DNA of 62,500 nucleotides from Sphingobium sp. TKS (GCF_001563265.1 NZ_CP005083.1:1-62500); one strand, 5' to 3'. Counted from the stretch's first letter, positions 8,095 to 17,078 are shown. Translations and numbers: made by a program. The notes: generated from the letters alone by a model not told the origin.

Positions 8095-8736
8095 ATGAAC
8101 AAAGCGCTGATTTCGCTCGCCCTGCCGCTGACCGCCCTGCTGGCAGCCTGTAATATGGGGACAGGAGGCAATGCATCAAGCGGTGAGGAGAGCGCCCAGG
8201 GCGATCTGCATGGGGCGAGCATCGGCGCGCCCTTCACCCTGACCGACCAGGATGGGAAAAAAGTCCGCTGGGAGGATTTCAAGGGCAAATACCGGCTGGT
8301 CTATTTCGGCTACACCTATTGCCCCGATGTCTGTCCCATCGACCTGCAACGGATCATGCAGGGCTTTGCCAAGTTCGAGAAGGACCAACCGGCCCTTGCC
8401 GCGAAGCTCCAGCCGATCTTCATCAGCGTCGATCCGGAACGGGATACGCCTCCGGTCCTCAAAACCTATGTCGCGGCCTTCCACCCCCGGCTGATCGGCC
8501 TGACCGGCACGCCGGACGAGATCGCCAAGGTGGCCAAGGATTTCGTTGTGCTCTACAATAAGGAAGAGGCGAAGGGCGCGAGCGGCTATCTGGTCAGCCA
8601 CAGCCGGACGCCCTATCTTTTCGGGACCGATGGCGCGCCGGTCGCTTTGGTGCCGGTGGACGATCCGGGGACGCCGGACGCTGATGAGGGCGATCCCGGC
8701 AAGGTGATCGCCTTCCTCGAAAAATGGGTGAAGTGA
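8095..8736 (+). CDS. SCO1/SenC family copper-binding lipoprotein
   Basis: Thioredoxin-fold copper chaperone that helps assemble the CuA site of cytochrome oxidase. A lipobox (LLAAC, Cys19) follows a short signal. The copper ligands are present: Cys76 and Cys80 in YCPDVCP and His169 in SHSRTPYLF. An ATG at 8080 is also in frame; 8095 gives the better lipoprotein signal. No cytochrome oxidase genes are nearby, so it acts on distant products or as a redox protein. Confidence 0.9.
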   Translation: MNKALISLALPLTALLAACNMGTGGNASSGEESAQGDLHGASIGAPFTLTDQDGKKVRWEDFKGKYRLVYFGYTYCPDVCPIDLQRIMQGFAKFEKDQPALAAKLQPIFISVDPERDTPPVLKTYVAAFHPRLIGLTGTPDEIAKVAKDFVVLYNKEEAKGASGYLVSHSRTPYLFGTDGAPVALVPVDDPGTPDADEGDPGKVIAFLEKWVK

Positions 8737-8739
8737 CGG

Positions 8740-9165
8740 TTGGACTTCTGGGAAAAGCCCCTCGACAAGCTGGACCGCGCCGAATGGGAAGCCCTGTGCG
8801 ACGGTTGCGGCAAATGCTGCCTGCACAAGGCTGAGGATGAAGATACGGGGCGAATCTACCCCACCAATGTCGCTTGCCGGTTGCTCGACCGGCACAGCGG
8901 ACAATGCACCAATTACAAGGAACGGCGCCGCTTCGTGCCCGATTGCGTGCGTCTGACGCCTGCGAAGGTGAAGACGATCGGCTGGCTGCCGCGCACCTGC
9001 GCCTATCGGCTGCGCGGCGAAGGCAAGCCGCTGCCGGAATGGCATTATCTGATCTGCGGCGATCGGGAAGCGGTGCATAAGGCGAAGGAGTCCGTGCGCG
9101 GCTGGACGATTGCCGAGGCCGATGCGGGCGATTGGGAAAACCATCTTGTCGACAGAGAGCTCTGA
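8740..9165 (+). CDS. YcgN/UPF0260 cysteine-cluster protein
   Basis: Member of the YcgN (UPF0260) family, function unknown. A conserved cysteine cluster (CDGCGKCC, residues 20-27) and later Cys residues in VACRLLD, CTNY and PDCV look like metal or Fe-S ligands. The start is TTG 8740, 3 bp after the SCO1 stop; no ATG upstream keeps the conserved DFWEKPLD start. It overlaps the next gene. Confidence 0.85.
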   Translation: MDFWEKPLDKLDRAEWEALCDGCGKCCLHKAEDEDTGRIYPTNVACRLLDRHSGQCTNYKERRRFVPDCVRLTPAKVKTIGWLPRTCAYRLRGEGKPLPEWHYLICGDREAVHKAKESVRGWTIAEADAGDWENHLVDREL

Positions 9166-9856
9166 CGCCGTCCTTGTCGTCGACGGTGTCGCCGTTCCGG
9201 TGCGGATACGCCGGTCGGCGCGGGCCAAGGCCTATCGGCTGTCGCTGGACCATGCGCGGGGGGAGTTGCGGCTCTCGCTGCCTACACGCGCCAATCTGAA
9301 GCAAGCTCTCGGCTGGGCGCAGGAGCATGAGGGCTGGGTCCGGTCGCAAATGGCGCGGCAACCGGCGCAAGTGACGCTTTGCGACGGCGCCGTCTTTCCG
9401 CTGGAGGGGCGGGAGGTGCGCATCTGTTGGGTCGAAGGCGCCCCCCGCACGATCCGGCTGGAGGGCGAACGGTTGCTGCTCGGCGGGGCGGCGGAATCGG
9501 TGGGGCCGCGCGTGCTGCGCTGGCTGAAGACGCGGGCGAAGACGGTGCTGGAAACCGAAAGCCATGCAATGGCGCGGGATAATGGACTGATCGTGGCGTC
9601 GGTCGGCATTGGCGATCCGCGCAGCCGCTGGGCGAGTTGCGCCTCCAGCGGTGCGATCCGCTATAGCTGGCGGCTGATCCTCTGCCCGCCCGAGGTGCGC
9701 CGGGCGACCGTGGCGCATGAACTGGCGCATCTGCTGCACATGGACCACAGCCCGGCCTTCCATGCGGCGCACAAGCGGATTTTGGGGGAAGATCCCCGAC
9801 CGGCGCGGGCGTGGTTACGCGCCTATGGAACGGCGCTGCATCGCTTCATGGGCTGA
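9122..9856 (+). CDS. YgjP-type zinc metallopeptidase (M48/SprT-like, DUF45)
   Basis: Predicted zinc-dependent peptidase of the YgjP/WLM group. The motif HELAHLLHMDH gives the HExxH zinc ligands plus a third His. RWASC upstream is also a family hallmark. The start is uncertain: ATG 9122 or TTG 9146, both inside the 3' end of the YcgN gene. There is no signal peptide, so it should be cytosolic. Substrates are unknown. Confidence 0.85.
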   Translation: MRAIGKTILSTESSDAVLVVDGVAVPVRIRRSARAKAYRLSLDHARGELRLSLPTRANLKQALGWAQEHEGWVRSQMARQPAQVTLCDGAVFPLEGREVRICWVEGAPRTIRLEGERLLLGGAAESVGPRVLRWLKTRAKTVLETESHAMARDNGLIVASVGIGDPRSRWASCASSGAIRYSWRLILCPPEVRRATVAHELAHLLHMDHSPAFHAAHKRILGEDPRPARAWLRAYGTALHRFMG

Positions 9857-9863
9857 AGGACGC

Positions 9864-10124
9864 ATGGGCAGGAAGAAGCGCTATCTGACAGCCACGATGC
9901 CGGACGGCTATGTGAAGACCATCGGGCCGACGGCGGACGCCTTCACCCATTATTGGCGGATCGTCGCGATACTGGAAAATGGCAGGACGGAGGTGTTCTG
10001 GGGTCATGCGCGCTCGCTGGCCGAGGCGAAGAAGAAGCGGACGGCGGTGGAAGAAGGTGCCCGGATGCGCGGCTGGAAAAGCTATGCGTTCGAGATAGCG
10101 GAACTGGTCGAAACGCCCGCTTAA
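9864..10124 (+). CDS. Conserved hypothetical protein, 86 aa
   Basis: Small basic protein starting MGRKKRYLTATMPDGYVKTI. It has no signal peptide, no membrane segment and no domain I recognise. The start at 9864 lies 7 bp after the peptidase stop, and an AAGGA sequence precedes it. The reading frame stays open upstream inside the peptidase gene, but that part is antisense-like in composition. It overlaps the end of trhO on the other strand by 4 bp. Confidence 0.65.
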   Translation: MGRKKRYLTATMPDGYVKTIGPTADAFTHYWRIVAILENGRTEVFWGHARSLAEAKKKRTAVEEGARMRGWKSYAFEIAELVETPA

Positions 10125-10957
10125 CCCTGCTTTCTGTGCGGCCATGCGCCCGAAGAATCCGCCGGACAATCATGCGCGGCAGTGCGGTTATAGGGCAATC
10201 CGCAGTCGCGGCAGGTGACATAATCGCCCTGTTTCAGCCCATGGCCCACGGCCACCCGCTCGTCGAAGACATAGCAATCGCCCTGCCAGCGGCTGTCCGC
10301 TTCGGGTATTTCCTCCAGATAGCGCAAGATGCCGCCGCGCAGATGATAGACCTCGTCAAAGCCGCGGGCGCGGACCAGCGCGGTCGATTTCTCGCATCGG
10401 ATGCCGCCGGTGCAGAACATGGCGATGCGGGGTTCACGGCCCTCTTCGCGCAGCTTTTCGGCAAAATCGTCGAACCAGGCGGGGAAATCGCGGAAGGAGC
10501 GTGTACCCGGATCGATCGCGCCTTCGAAGCTGCCGACCGCCACCTCATAGGCGTTGCGCGTGTCGATGATCACCGTGTCGGGATCAGCGATCAGCGCGTT
10601 CCAGTCCGCCGGATCGAGATAGGCGCCCGCCTGGTTCGCCGGATCGAGATCGCCCGCGCCCAAGGTGACGATCTCCGTCTTCACCTTCACCTTCATCCGG
10701 GCGAAGGGGGCTTCATCGCTATGGGCATATTTGACGTCGAGATCGGCGCAGCCGGGCAGGGCGCGGATATGCGCCACCAGCGCCTTAATCGCCGCCTCGC
10801 TCCCCGCGACCGTACCGTTAATCCCCTCGCCCGCCACGATCAGCGTGCCGCATGTCTCCAGATCCGCACAAAGCAGGCGCAAATCGCGGGCGATCGCGTC
10901 CGGATCGGGGAAGGATGCGAAGCGGTAAAGCGCGGCGATGGTGAAAACGGACTCCAT
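10121..10957 (-). CDS. trhO: tRNA uridine-34 hydroxylase (rhodanese-domain)
   Basis: Oxygen-dependent enzyme that makes 5-hydroxyuridine at wobble position 34 of tRNA (formerly YceA). An N-terminal acylphosphatase-like domain (about 1-100) leads to the rhodanese domain with FCTGGIRCEK, giving Cys182 (catalytic) and Cys188. A C-terminal Cys-rich tail (TCRDCG) is typical. The ATG at 10957 matches family starts; other ATGs lie 4 and 16 codons upstream. It is divergent from pdeM. Confidence 0.92.
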   Translation of the reverse strand: MESVFTIAALYRFASFPDPDAIARDLRLLCADLETCGTLIVAGEGINGTVAGSEAAIKALVAHIRALPGCADLDVKYAHSDEAPFARMKVKVKTEIVTLGAGDLDPANQAGAYLDPADWNALIADPDTVIIDTRNAYEVAVGSFEGAIDPGTRSFRDFPAWFDDFAEKLREEGREPRIAMFCTGGIRCEKSTALVRARGFDEVYHLRGGILRYLEEIPEADSRWQGDCYVFDERVAVGHGLKQGDYVTCRDCGLPYNRTAAHDCPADSSGAWPHRKQG

Positions 10958-11022
10958 GGCAGCGCCCATAGCCGCTTCGCCGCCCTCTTGAAAGCCGGAG
11001 GGCAAGGGCGCATAGCCGGCCT

Positions 11023-11682
11023 ATGGTTCCCCTTTCGTTCGCGGGTCACGAATTTCTGGCATTGCCGGAAGCGGCGCTGTTCTGGCCGGCGCGCTCGGCT
11101 TTGCTGGTGGCCGATCTGCATTTCGAAAAGGCGAGTTGGTTTGCGCGCTTCGGACAGTTCCTGCCTCCGCATGACAGCCGGGCGACGCTGGATATGATCG
11201 AGATGCTGGTCGAACGGACGGGCGCGCGGGCTGTCTGGTCCCTGGGCGACAGTTTTCACGATGCCGATGGCGCGGCACGGCTCGATCAGGGGACGCGGGC
11301 GCGGTTGACGGCGCTGACGGACCGGCTCGACTGGGTCTGGATCACCGGCAATCACGATGTCGGCATGGCCGACACGCCGGGCGGAGAACCGCGCGTTGAC
11401 ATGCAGGTCGATGGCATCTGGCTGCGGCATGAGGCTGATCCTGCGGATCTCCAACCGGAAATATCGGGGCATTTTCACCCCAAATTCCGTCTTTCGGTGC
11501 GGGGACGACACGTGTCGCGGCGCTGCTTCGTGGGATCGCGCACCAAATTGATTCTGCCCGCATTGGGGGCGCTGACAGGGGGTCTCGATGCCGGTCATGG
11601 CGAAATCCGGCGCGTAATGGGCGAGGGCGCGACCGCATTGGTGCCGGTTGCGGGTCGGCTGCTGCGATTTCCCATAGCATAA
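11023..11682 (+). CDS. pdeM: Ligase-associated DNA damage response endonuclease PdeM
   Basis: Calcineurin-like metallophosphoesterase of the ligase-associated repair group. Metal-binding motifs are in order: DLHFEK (31-36), LGDSFHD (about 74-80), GNHD (about 108-111) and GHFHP (about 148-152). In many bacteria it sits directly after an Lhr-type helicase and an ATP-dependent ligase; here it is alone, and the helicase is at 45.3-47.7 kb. A LexA-type box overlaps its first codons. Confidence 0.9.
   Translation: MVPLSFAGHEFLALPEAALFWPARSALLVADLHFEKASWFARFGQFLPPHDSRATLDMIEMLVERTGARAVWSLGDSFHDADGAARLDQGTRARLTALTDRLDWVWITGNHDVGMADTPGGEPRVDMQVDGIWLRHEADPADLQPEISGHFHPKFRLSVRGRHVSRRCFVGSRTKLILPALGALTGGLDAGHGEIRRVMGEGATALVPVAGRLLRFPIA
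11026..11040. promoter_or_regulatory. LexA-type SOS box at the pdeM start
   Basis: GTTC, seven bases, GTTC, exact to the alphaproteobacterial LexA consensus. It covers codons 2-6 of pdeM as annotated, an unusual place for an operator but still able to block early transcription. It is 69 bp from the divergent trhO start. With eight fixed bases, about two such matches would occur by chance in the window, so function is a proposal. Confidence 0.45.
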
Positions 11683-11872
11683 AGGACGTAACGGAAACCG
11701 GAATTTAAGCTGTCGCCGTTAAGCAACAGTGGATGAGAATCCGGTTGCGACGAGCGGTCAAGAGCCTAGAAAATCACGGCTATTCTTGCCTTCGTCCTGC
11801 CGTGTCAGCATAGTTGGACGATAATATCGACGCGGCACCCAAGTCGCGCGGATGACGAGAGGGAGCATCATC

Positions 11873-14629
11873 ATGAACAAGAGCCTTTGGCTGATTTCTG
11901 CCGGTGTCGTCGCATTGGGCAGCAGTGTTCCGGTCGCATGGGCGCAGGAAGGTGGCGCGGCGGTCGATCAGGACAGCGTCAACATCATCGTCACGGCCAC
12001 GCGGCGCGCCAGCCCGCTGTCCGACGTGCCGATCGCCGTGTCCGCCGTCACAGCGCAGGCGATGCAGAATAGCGGCGCCACCGATATCCGCGCTCTCAAC
12101 CAGTTGGCGCCCTCGCTGCTGCTGTCCTCCACGGGGACGGAGGCCAATGCGTCGGCGCGCATTCGCGGCATCGGCACGGTGGGCGACAATCCGGGGCTGG
12201 AAAGTTCGGTCGCGGTGTTCATCGACGGAGTTTATCGCTCGCGCACCGGCGCGGGCCTCAACGAACTGGGCGAGATCGAGCGGGTCGAGGTGCTGCGCGG
12301 GCCGCAGGGCACGTTGTTCGGGCGCAACGCTTCGGCGGGCCTGATCAACATCATCAGCAAGGCGCCGGAGTCCAAGCTCGCGGGCAAAGCTGAAGTCACC
12401 TACGGCAATTATGATTATTGGCGTCTGGCGGGCCGCATCACCGGACCGGTCACCGATCAGTTGGCGCTCAGCCTGGACGGCGTCTGGTCGAAGCGCGACG
12501 GCTTCTACGATCTGGTGAACGTCAGCGGCGGCAAGGTCGGGGAGACCAATGACCGCGACCGCTATTTCCTGCGCGGGCAGGCGTTGTTCGAACCCAATGA
12601 CGCGCTCTCCATCCGCCTGATCGGGGATTATACCAACCGCGACGAAAGCTGCTGCGGCGCGGCCTATATCGAGACGCGCGAGCGGCTGCCGCTGGCGGGC
12701 GGGGGCTACCGCACCGCGTCGTCCAACCGCATAGCAACGCTTCTGGCGCGGCAGGGCAGCGTCTTCGCCGCCGATCCCTATGACCGCAACCTCACCATCA
12801 CGCCCGGCCGCAATTATGTCAGCAAGCTCAAGGATTGGGGCGTCTCAGGTGAGATAAATTATGATCTGGGCGGCGCCAAGCTGACCAGCATCACCGCCTA
12901 TCGCGACTATAAGAGCCAGGATTATGGCGATTACGACTATAGCGGGGCCGATCTGCTCTATCGTGATCCCAACACCTATCGCCAGTTCAGAACCTTCACC
13001 CAGGAGCTGCGGGCGCAGGGGTCGGCCTTCAATGATGTTCTGGACTGGCTGGTGGGCGGCTATTACGCGCATGAAAAGCTGACGTTAGAGGATAATATCC
13101 GTTTCGGCGCGGATTATGGCGCCTTTGCGACCTGTCGGCTTTTGCTCGGTGCCGGGGCAAATCCCAGTGGACTTGCTCCCTTCATCGATCCATCACAGCA
13201 GCGCTGCCTCACGCCGACCGGTCGGGCTGCGGCGACCGCTTCGTTCGGACCGCTGGCGCCGCTCGTCAATGGTGCGCTCGATCGGCTGTATGGCATCGGC
13301 AATGTGGGTGACGTCAGCTCCCGCTATTTTCAGACTAGCGAGAATTGGGCACTTTTCACCCACAACATTGTCCATCTGACCAAGCAGCTCGATCTGACGC
13401 TGGGGCTGCGCTACACGCATGAGACCAAGCGCTTTTCGGCTGATCTCAATAATGACAATGCCACCTGCGCAGCGCTTCAGACGCGCAATCCGGGACCATT
13501 CAATGATCTTTACGAATTGGCGACCGGGCAGATTCCCGGTGCGCCTGTCGGATCGAACGGGGCCACATTGGCGGGTGGAATCCTGACGCTGGGCTGCCTT
13601 GGCAACGGCTCGACGGGTCTCAACGCGCTCAACCTCAATGACAAGATCAGCGATGGCCAGTTTTCCGGCACCGCCGTCCTGTCATGGAAGCCGGTCAACG
13701 AACTGCTGGTCTATGGCAGCTATTCGAAGGGCTATAAGGCGGGCGGCTATAATCTCGATCGCTTCCAGCTCGGATCGACGGGTTTGAACCCGGTTCCGGC
13801 GGTGTTCGCGCCGCGCAGCGATGCCGACGTGACCAGTCTGCGCTTTGCGGCGGAGAAGGTGGACGCGTTCGAAATCGGCCTGAAATATACCCGGTCCAAA
13901 TGGAGCGCGAATGTCGCTGTCTTCCGGCAGGAGTTCAAGAATTTCCAGTTGAACACCTTCAACGGCACCAGCTTCGTCGTCCAGAACATCAATGGTTGCG
14001 ACAGCGCGCTGACGACGGCGCGGACCTGCGCCAGCGGGGATGTGGGACCGGGCCTGATCAGCCAGGGCGTGGAGCTGGAACTGTCGGCAACGCCGGTGCG
14101 CAACGTCCGTTTTGCCGGGGGCTTCACCTATGCGCGCGCCAAATTCGCCAACCGGCTGGTCGGCAGTGGCAATGGGGCGGTGCCGCTCGATCCGGCGCTG
14201 TTCCTGCTCCCGGGGTCGATCAACTCGCAAGCGCCGGAGCTGGTGACGACGGTCAGCGCCTCCTGGACGCCCAGCCTGGGCACTGGCGGGCTGTCGGCGC
14301 TCTTCTATGTCGACGGGCGGATGAGCAGCGACTTCAACACCGGGTCCGACCTGTTCCCGGAAAAGCGGCAGGATGGCTATGCGGTGTTCAACGCCCGCGT
14401 CGGCATCCGTGGGCCGCAGCAGCGTTGGGCGGTGGAATTCTGGGGCCAAAATATCTTCAACCAGGACTATACCCAGGTCGCTTTCAGCAGCCCGCTTCAG
14501 TCAAGCAGCCCCGATCAGTCCACCATCGGTCAGTTCGGGCGGCCGGGCAATGTGATGGCGAACCAGTTGATCTCGGCCTATCTGGGCGACCCCCGCACCT
14601 ATGGGATCACCCTGCGCGGGAGTTTCTGA
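11873..14629 (+). CDS. TonB-dependent outer membrane receptor
   Basis: 918-residue receptor for energy-dependent uptake across the outer membrane. A signal peptide ends near residue 25 (VAWAQ). A TonB box-like segment (NIIVTATRR) and a plug domain with VEVLRGPQGTLFGRNA follow, then a long beta-barrel ending in the typical terminal Phe (YGITLRGSF). The ATG at 11873 follows GAGAGGGAGC. The ligand cannot be predicted, because no uptake or regulatory gene sits beside it. Its last 23 bp overlap the yggS gene on the opposite strand. Confidence 0.93.
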   Translation: MNKSLWLISAGVVALGSSVPVAWAQEGGAAVDQDSVNIIVTATRRASPLSDVPIAVSAVTAQAMQNSGATDIRALNQLAPSLLLSSTGTEANASARIRGIGTVGDNPGLESSVAVFIDGVYRSRTGAGLNELGEIERVEVLRGPQGTLFGRNASAGLINIISKAPESKLAGKAEVTYGNYDYWRLAGRITGPVTDQLALSLDGVWSKRDGFYDLVNVSGGKVGETNDRDRYFLRGQALFEPNDALSIRLIGDYTNRDESCCGAAYIETRERLPLAGGGYRTASSNRIATLLARQGSVFAADPYDRNLTITPGRNYVSKLKDWGVSGEINYDLGGAKLTSITAYRDYKSQDYGDYDYSGADLLYRDPNTYRQFRTFTQELRAQGSAFNDVLDWLVGGYYAHEKLTLEDNIRFGADYGAFATCRLLLGAGANPSGLAPFIDPSQQRCLTPTGRAAATASFGPLAPLVNGALDRLYGIGNVGDVSSRYFQTSENWALFTHNIVHLTKQLDLTLGLRYTHETKRFSADLNNDNATCAALQTRNPGPFNDLYELATGQIPGAPVGSNGATLAGGILTLGCLGNGSTGLNALNLNDKISDGQFSGTAVLSWKPVNELLVYGSYSKGYKAGGYNLDRFQLGSTGLNPVPAVFAPRSDADVTSLRFAAEKVDAFEIGLKYTRSKWSANVAVFRQEFKNFQLNTFNGTSFVVQNINGCDSALTTARTCASGDVGPGLISQGVELELSATPVRNVRFAGGFTYARAKFANRLVGSGNGAVPLDPALFLLPGSINSQAPELVTTVSASWTPSLGTGGLSALFYVDGRMSSDFNTGSDLFPEKRQDGYAVFNARVGIRGPQQRWAVEFWGQNIFNQDYTQVAFSSPLQSSSPDQSTIGQFGRPGNVMANQLISAYLGDPRTYGITLRGSF

Positions 14630-15353
14630 TCATGCCCCTGCCGCTCCCCGGTATCGGGCGAGCGGCAGGGCGCTCGCCAAATAGCGCCGTGCCGACGCGA
14701 ATATCGGTGGCGCCCAGCATGATCGCCGTTTCAAAATCCCCCGACATGCCCATGGAGAGCCGTTCCAGCCCTTCTTCCCGCACCATTTTCGCCAGCAGCG
14801 CGAAGAAGGGGGCAGGCTCGACATCGGCGGGTGGCACGCACATCAGGCCGAGCAGCGGAATATCGGCGTCTCGCGCCGAACGAATGAGCGCGGGAACATC
14901 GGCGATCGGACATCCGCCCTTTTGCGGTTCCGCGCCGATATTGACCTGAAGGAAGCAGGGCACGCGCTTGTCCGCCGCGTCCATCGCCTTGGCCAGCGTG
15001 GTCAGCAGCGATAGGCGGTCGAGCGAATGGATGACGTCGAACAGCGCAACCGCATCGCCTGCCTTGTTCGACTGAAGCTGGCCAACCAGATGCAGGATGA
15101 GATCGGGATGCTCTTCCCGCAGGACCGGCCATTTGCTTTCCGCTTCTTGCACGCGATTTTCACCGAAGACGCGCTGGCCTGCTTCTATCAGTGGGCGGAT
15201 GGCGTCGGAGCCTTGCGTCTTGGACACGGCGATCAGGGTGATGTCGTCGGCGGTGCGGCCGGTGAGGCGGGCGGCGCGGCCTATGGCTTCGCGCACATGG
15301 GCCAATCGGTCTTGGGCCAGCCGGTTTGCGGCTTCGATGCTGTCGATCGTCAT
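14607..15353 (-). CDS. YggS family PLP-binding protein
   Basis: Pyridoxal 5'-phosphate homeostasis protein (PLPBP/YggS), a single-domain TIM-barrel protein that binds PLP and buffers it. The PLP lysine is Lys45 in AVSKTQ; GENRVQE and SMGMSGDF are family hallmarks. It has 248 residues. It is divergent from the ThiE-like gene (23 bp between starts) and its 3' end overlaps the TonB receptor gene. Confidence 0.93.
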   Translation of the reverse strand: MTIDSIEAANRLAQDRLAHVREAIGRAARLTGRTADDITLIAVSKTQGSDAIRPLIEAGQRVFGENRVQEAESKWPVLREEHPDLILHLVGQLQSNKAGDAVALFDVIHSLDRLSLLTTLAKAMDAADKRVPCFLQVNIGAEPQKGGCPIADVPALIRSARDADIPLLGLMCVPPADVEPAPFFALLAKMVREEGLERLSMGMSGDFETAIMLGATDIRVGTALFGERPAARPIPGSGRGMIRNSRAG

Positions 15354-15376
15354 GGCGGCTGCTATAGGCTAGGGTC

Positions 15377-15931
15377 ATGCAGCGCCGCCACCGCAAAAAA
15401 CTGCCGACGATCTGGCTGATGACCGACGAACGGGTTGGGGAGGCGGCCTTGCTGGCCGCTGTCGCGCGACTGCCGATGGGGGAAGCGGGCGTCATATTTC
15501 GGCACTATCGCACGCCCAAGGCGGAGCGCCGGACCTTGTTCGACCGGGTGGCGCGGATTGCGCGATCGCGGCGGCTAGTGCTGATGCTGGGCGGAACGGC
15601 GCGCCAGGCGCGGGGCTGGGGTGCCGATGGCTGGCATGGGCGCGATCGGCTGGGCGGGGGAAGGGCGCTGCTTCATAGCATGCCGGCGCATGACGAGCCG
15701 GAAATGGTTGCGGCGTTGCGTGCTAGGGCCGATTTGGTCTTTCTCTCTACGCTTTTCCCGACGCGCTCGCATGTCGGTGCGCGGGCATTGGGGCGGGTGC
15801 GATTCGCGGCTCTGGCGCGGTTGGGCAATGGTCCGGTAATCGCCTTGGGTGGGGTGCGCGCGGCGCATTGGCCTATGCTGAGGGGAATCGGTGCGGCCGG
15901 CTGGGCGGCGATCGACGGCCTGTCGGTTTAG
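15377..15931 (+). CDS. ThiE/TenI-like protein, divergent
   Basis: Short (184 aa) TIM-barrel protein resembling thiamine phosphate synthase or TenI. The C-terminal half keeps ADLVFLSTLFPTRSH and a glycine loop (VIALGGV). The usual GxHLGQ signature is replaced by GWHGRDR, so true ThiE activity is doubtful. It may be TenI-like or a non-catalytic paralogue. No thiamine genes or TPP riboswitch are seen nearby. Confidence 0.75.
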   Translation: MQRRHRKKLPTIWLMTDERVGEAALLAAVARLPMGEAGVIFRHYRTPKAERRTLFDRVARIARSRRLVLMLGGTARQARGWGADGWHGRDRLGGGRALLHSMPAHDEPEMVAALRARADLVFLSTLFPTRSHVGARALGRVRFAALARLGNGPVIALGGVRAAHWPMLRGIGAAGWAAIDGLSV

Positions 15932-15950
15932 GGGTGATGATGACGGCTTT

Positions 15951-16048
15951 GGGTGGAGAGTGGACGGTCTGCGTCGCGCTGCTTTCCTTGAAGCGCATCG
16001 TGCTCCTGCCTTCGCAGGAACACATATCCGCTCAATGGCTTGCATTGG
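15951..16048. repeat. Dispersed palindromic repeat, short version
   Basis: A 98-bp element with a central hairpin (16000-16023) between flanks that also appear, inverted, around the larger repeat at 51907-52063. Shared flank sequence runs from GGGTGGA through GACGGTCTGC and TTGAAGCGCATC on one side to TGCATTGG on the other. It lies between a ThiE-like gene and the 3' end of a minus-strand gene. Confidence 0.8.
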
Positions 16049-16119
16049 TCAAAAACAGGCAATATCTGACCCAGGCAAACCACCTAGCCAATATGCAGTC
16101 GCCCTTTAAAGGCCGCGTT

Positions 16120-16851
16120 TTAGAATTTGAAGATCGTGCCCAGATAGACGGCCTGCGCATCCTGGCGGTCGTCGGTCATCGGCGTCAGGCGGCCGGCGAA
16201 GCTGTTATTATAGCGCACGCCTGCCGTAACGTTCAGATTGCGCGTCAGCGAATAGGAACTCGCCAGATCGAGCGAATAATCCTTTTCCGCGCTGGGATTG
16301 CGGATCGTCGCGACCGGCTCGCGGCGGCTTTCGATCAGCACCTTCGTGCTGAAGCGATCCTTGCGACCCTGATCCAGCGAGAAATTCCTGGCGCCCGCGA
16401 TCGGTTCGACCGAAACCGGGTCCAGTTCCTTGCGGCCCACCGCTTCGGGCAGGGCGAACTTGCGCCAATTATGCGCGCTGTTCAGGCTGAACGCGACGGG
16501 CGCGATATTCACCGGATCGAGCGTCCGGCTGACGGCGACCCGGTCATTCAGGTCGGCGGCGCGCACCATGACCGTGACCGAACGCTGGCCGCTCAGCGAA
16601 CCGCTGGTGGGCGTGAAACGGAAATTCTGGCGACTCGCGGACGCGGCGATCTTCGCATAGGCTGCGGCCAGGCGGCTATCCTTGGTCGTCGGGGTGAAGG
16701 AGGAAATGCTGCCCAGCGCGCCCAACGATACCGGCGTCTCGGCACGCATGCGGACGAGATCGGTCGCCGCGCCGATGGCAGGAGACAGCATGAAGCCGGC
16801 CACGGCGATTGCCGAGCCTGCCAATGCGATATGTCCCCTTTTCAGGCGCAT
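16120..16851 (-). CDS. Exported protein with beta-barrel-type C-terminus
   Basis: 243-residue protein of unknown function. A signal peptide with a hydrophobic stretch (about residues 6-25) is followed by a Ser/Thr-rich segment. The C-terminal 60 residues alternate polar and hydrophobic residues, with SYSLTRNLNVTAGVRYNN and a terminal Phe (LGTIFKF), as in outer-membrane barrels. The ATG at 16851 gives the clean signal peptide; the open frame runs 94 codons further upstream without coding signs. It may be a small porin-like or surface protein. Confidence 0.75.
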   Translation of the reverse strand: MRLKRGHIALAGSAIAVAGFMLSPAIGAATDLVRMRAETPVSLGALGSISSFTPTTKDSRLAAAYAKIAASASRQNFRFTPTSGSLSGQRSVTVMVRAADLNDRVAVSRTLDPVNIAPVAFSLNSAHNWRKFALPEAVGRKELDPVSVEPIAGARNFSLDQGRKDRFSTKVLIESRREPVATIRNPSAEKDYSLDLASSYSLTRNLNVTAGVRYNNSFAGRLTPMTDDRQDAQAVYLGTIFKF

Positions 16852-17078
16852 GTTACGAATCTCTTCCCCACCGACTACTTTTCTGCCTTCTCTCATATAC
16901 GCAAGGCTCTGGAATTGGTAGAGCGCTACCGGTTTTTTGTCCGAGCTGTTGCACGGAACACACAGGACTCCTGCCGGCCGCGCGATGGGCTGTTGCCATG
17001 CGGTGCCCCGGTCCCCCTTGCCCATTGGCGCGGCTTCTCTATAGAAGCGGGGCGTTTTTCTTGTTTGATGGGACAGTA

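Noticed and set aside
11683..11872. CtrA or general-stress sigma site upstream of the TonB receptor
   Set aside because: TTAA elements are 10 bp apart rather than seven, and the GGAAAC...CGTTAA pair has the wrong sequence and spacing.
16906..16936. tRNA-like D-arm (GCTC...GAGC followed by GCTACC)
   Set aside because: The D-stem fits, but no acceptor, anticodon or T arm follows in the right spacing; it is a chance match or remnant.
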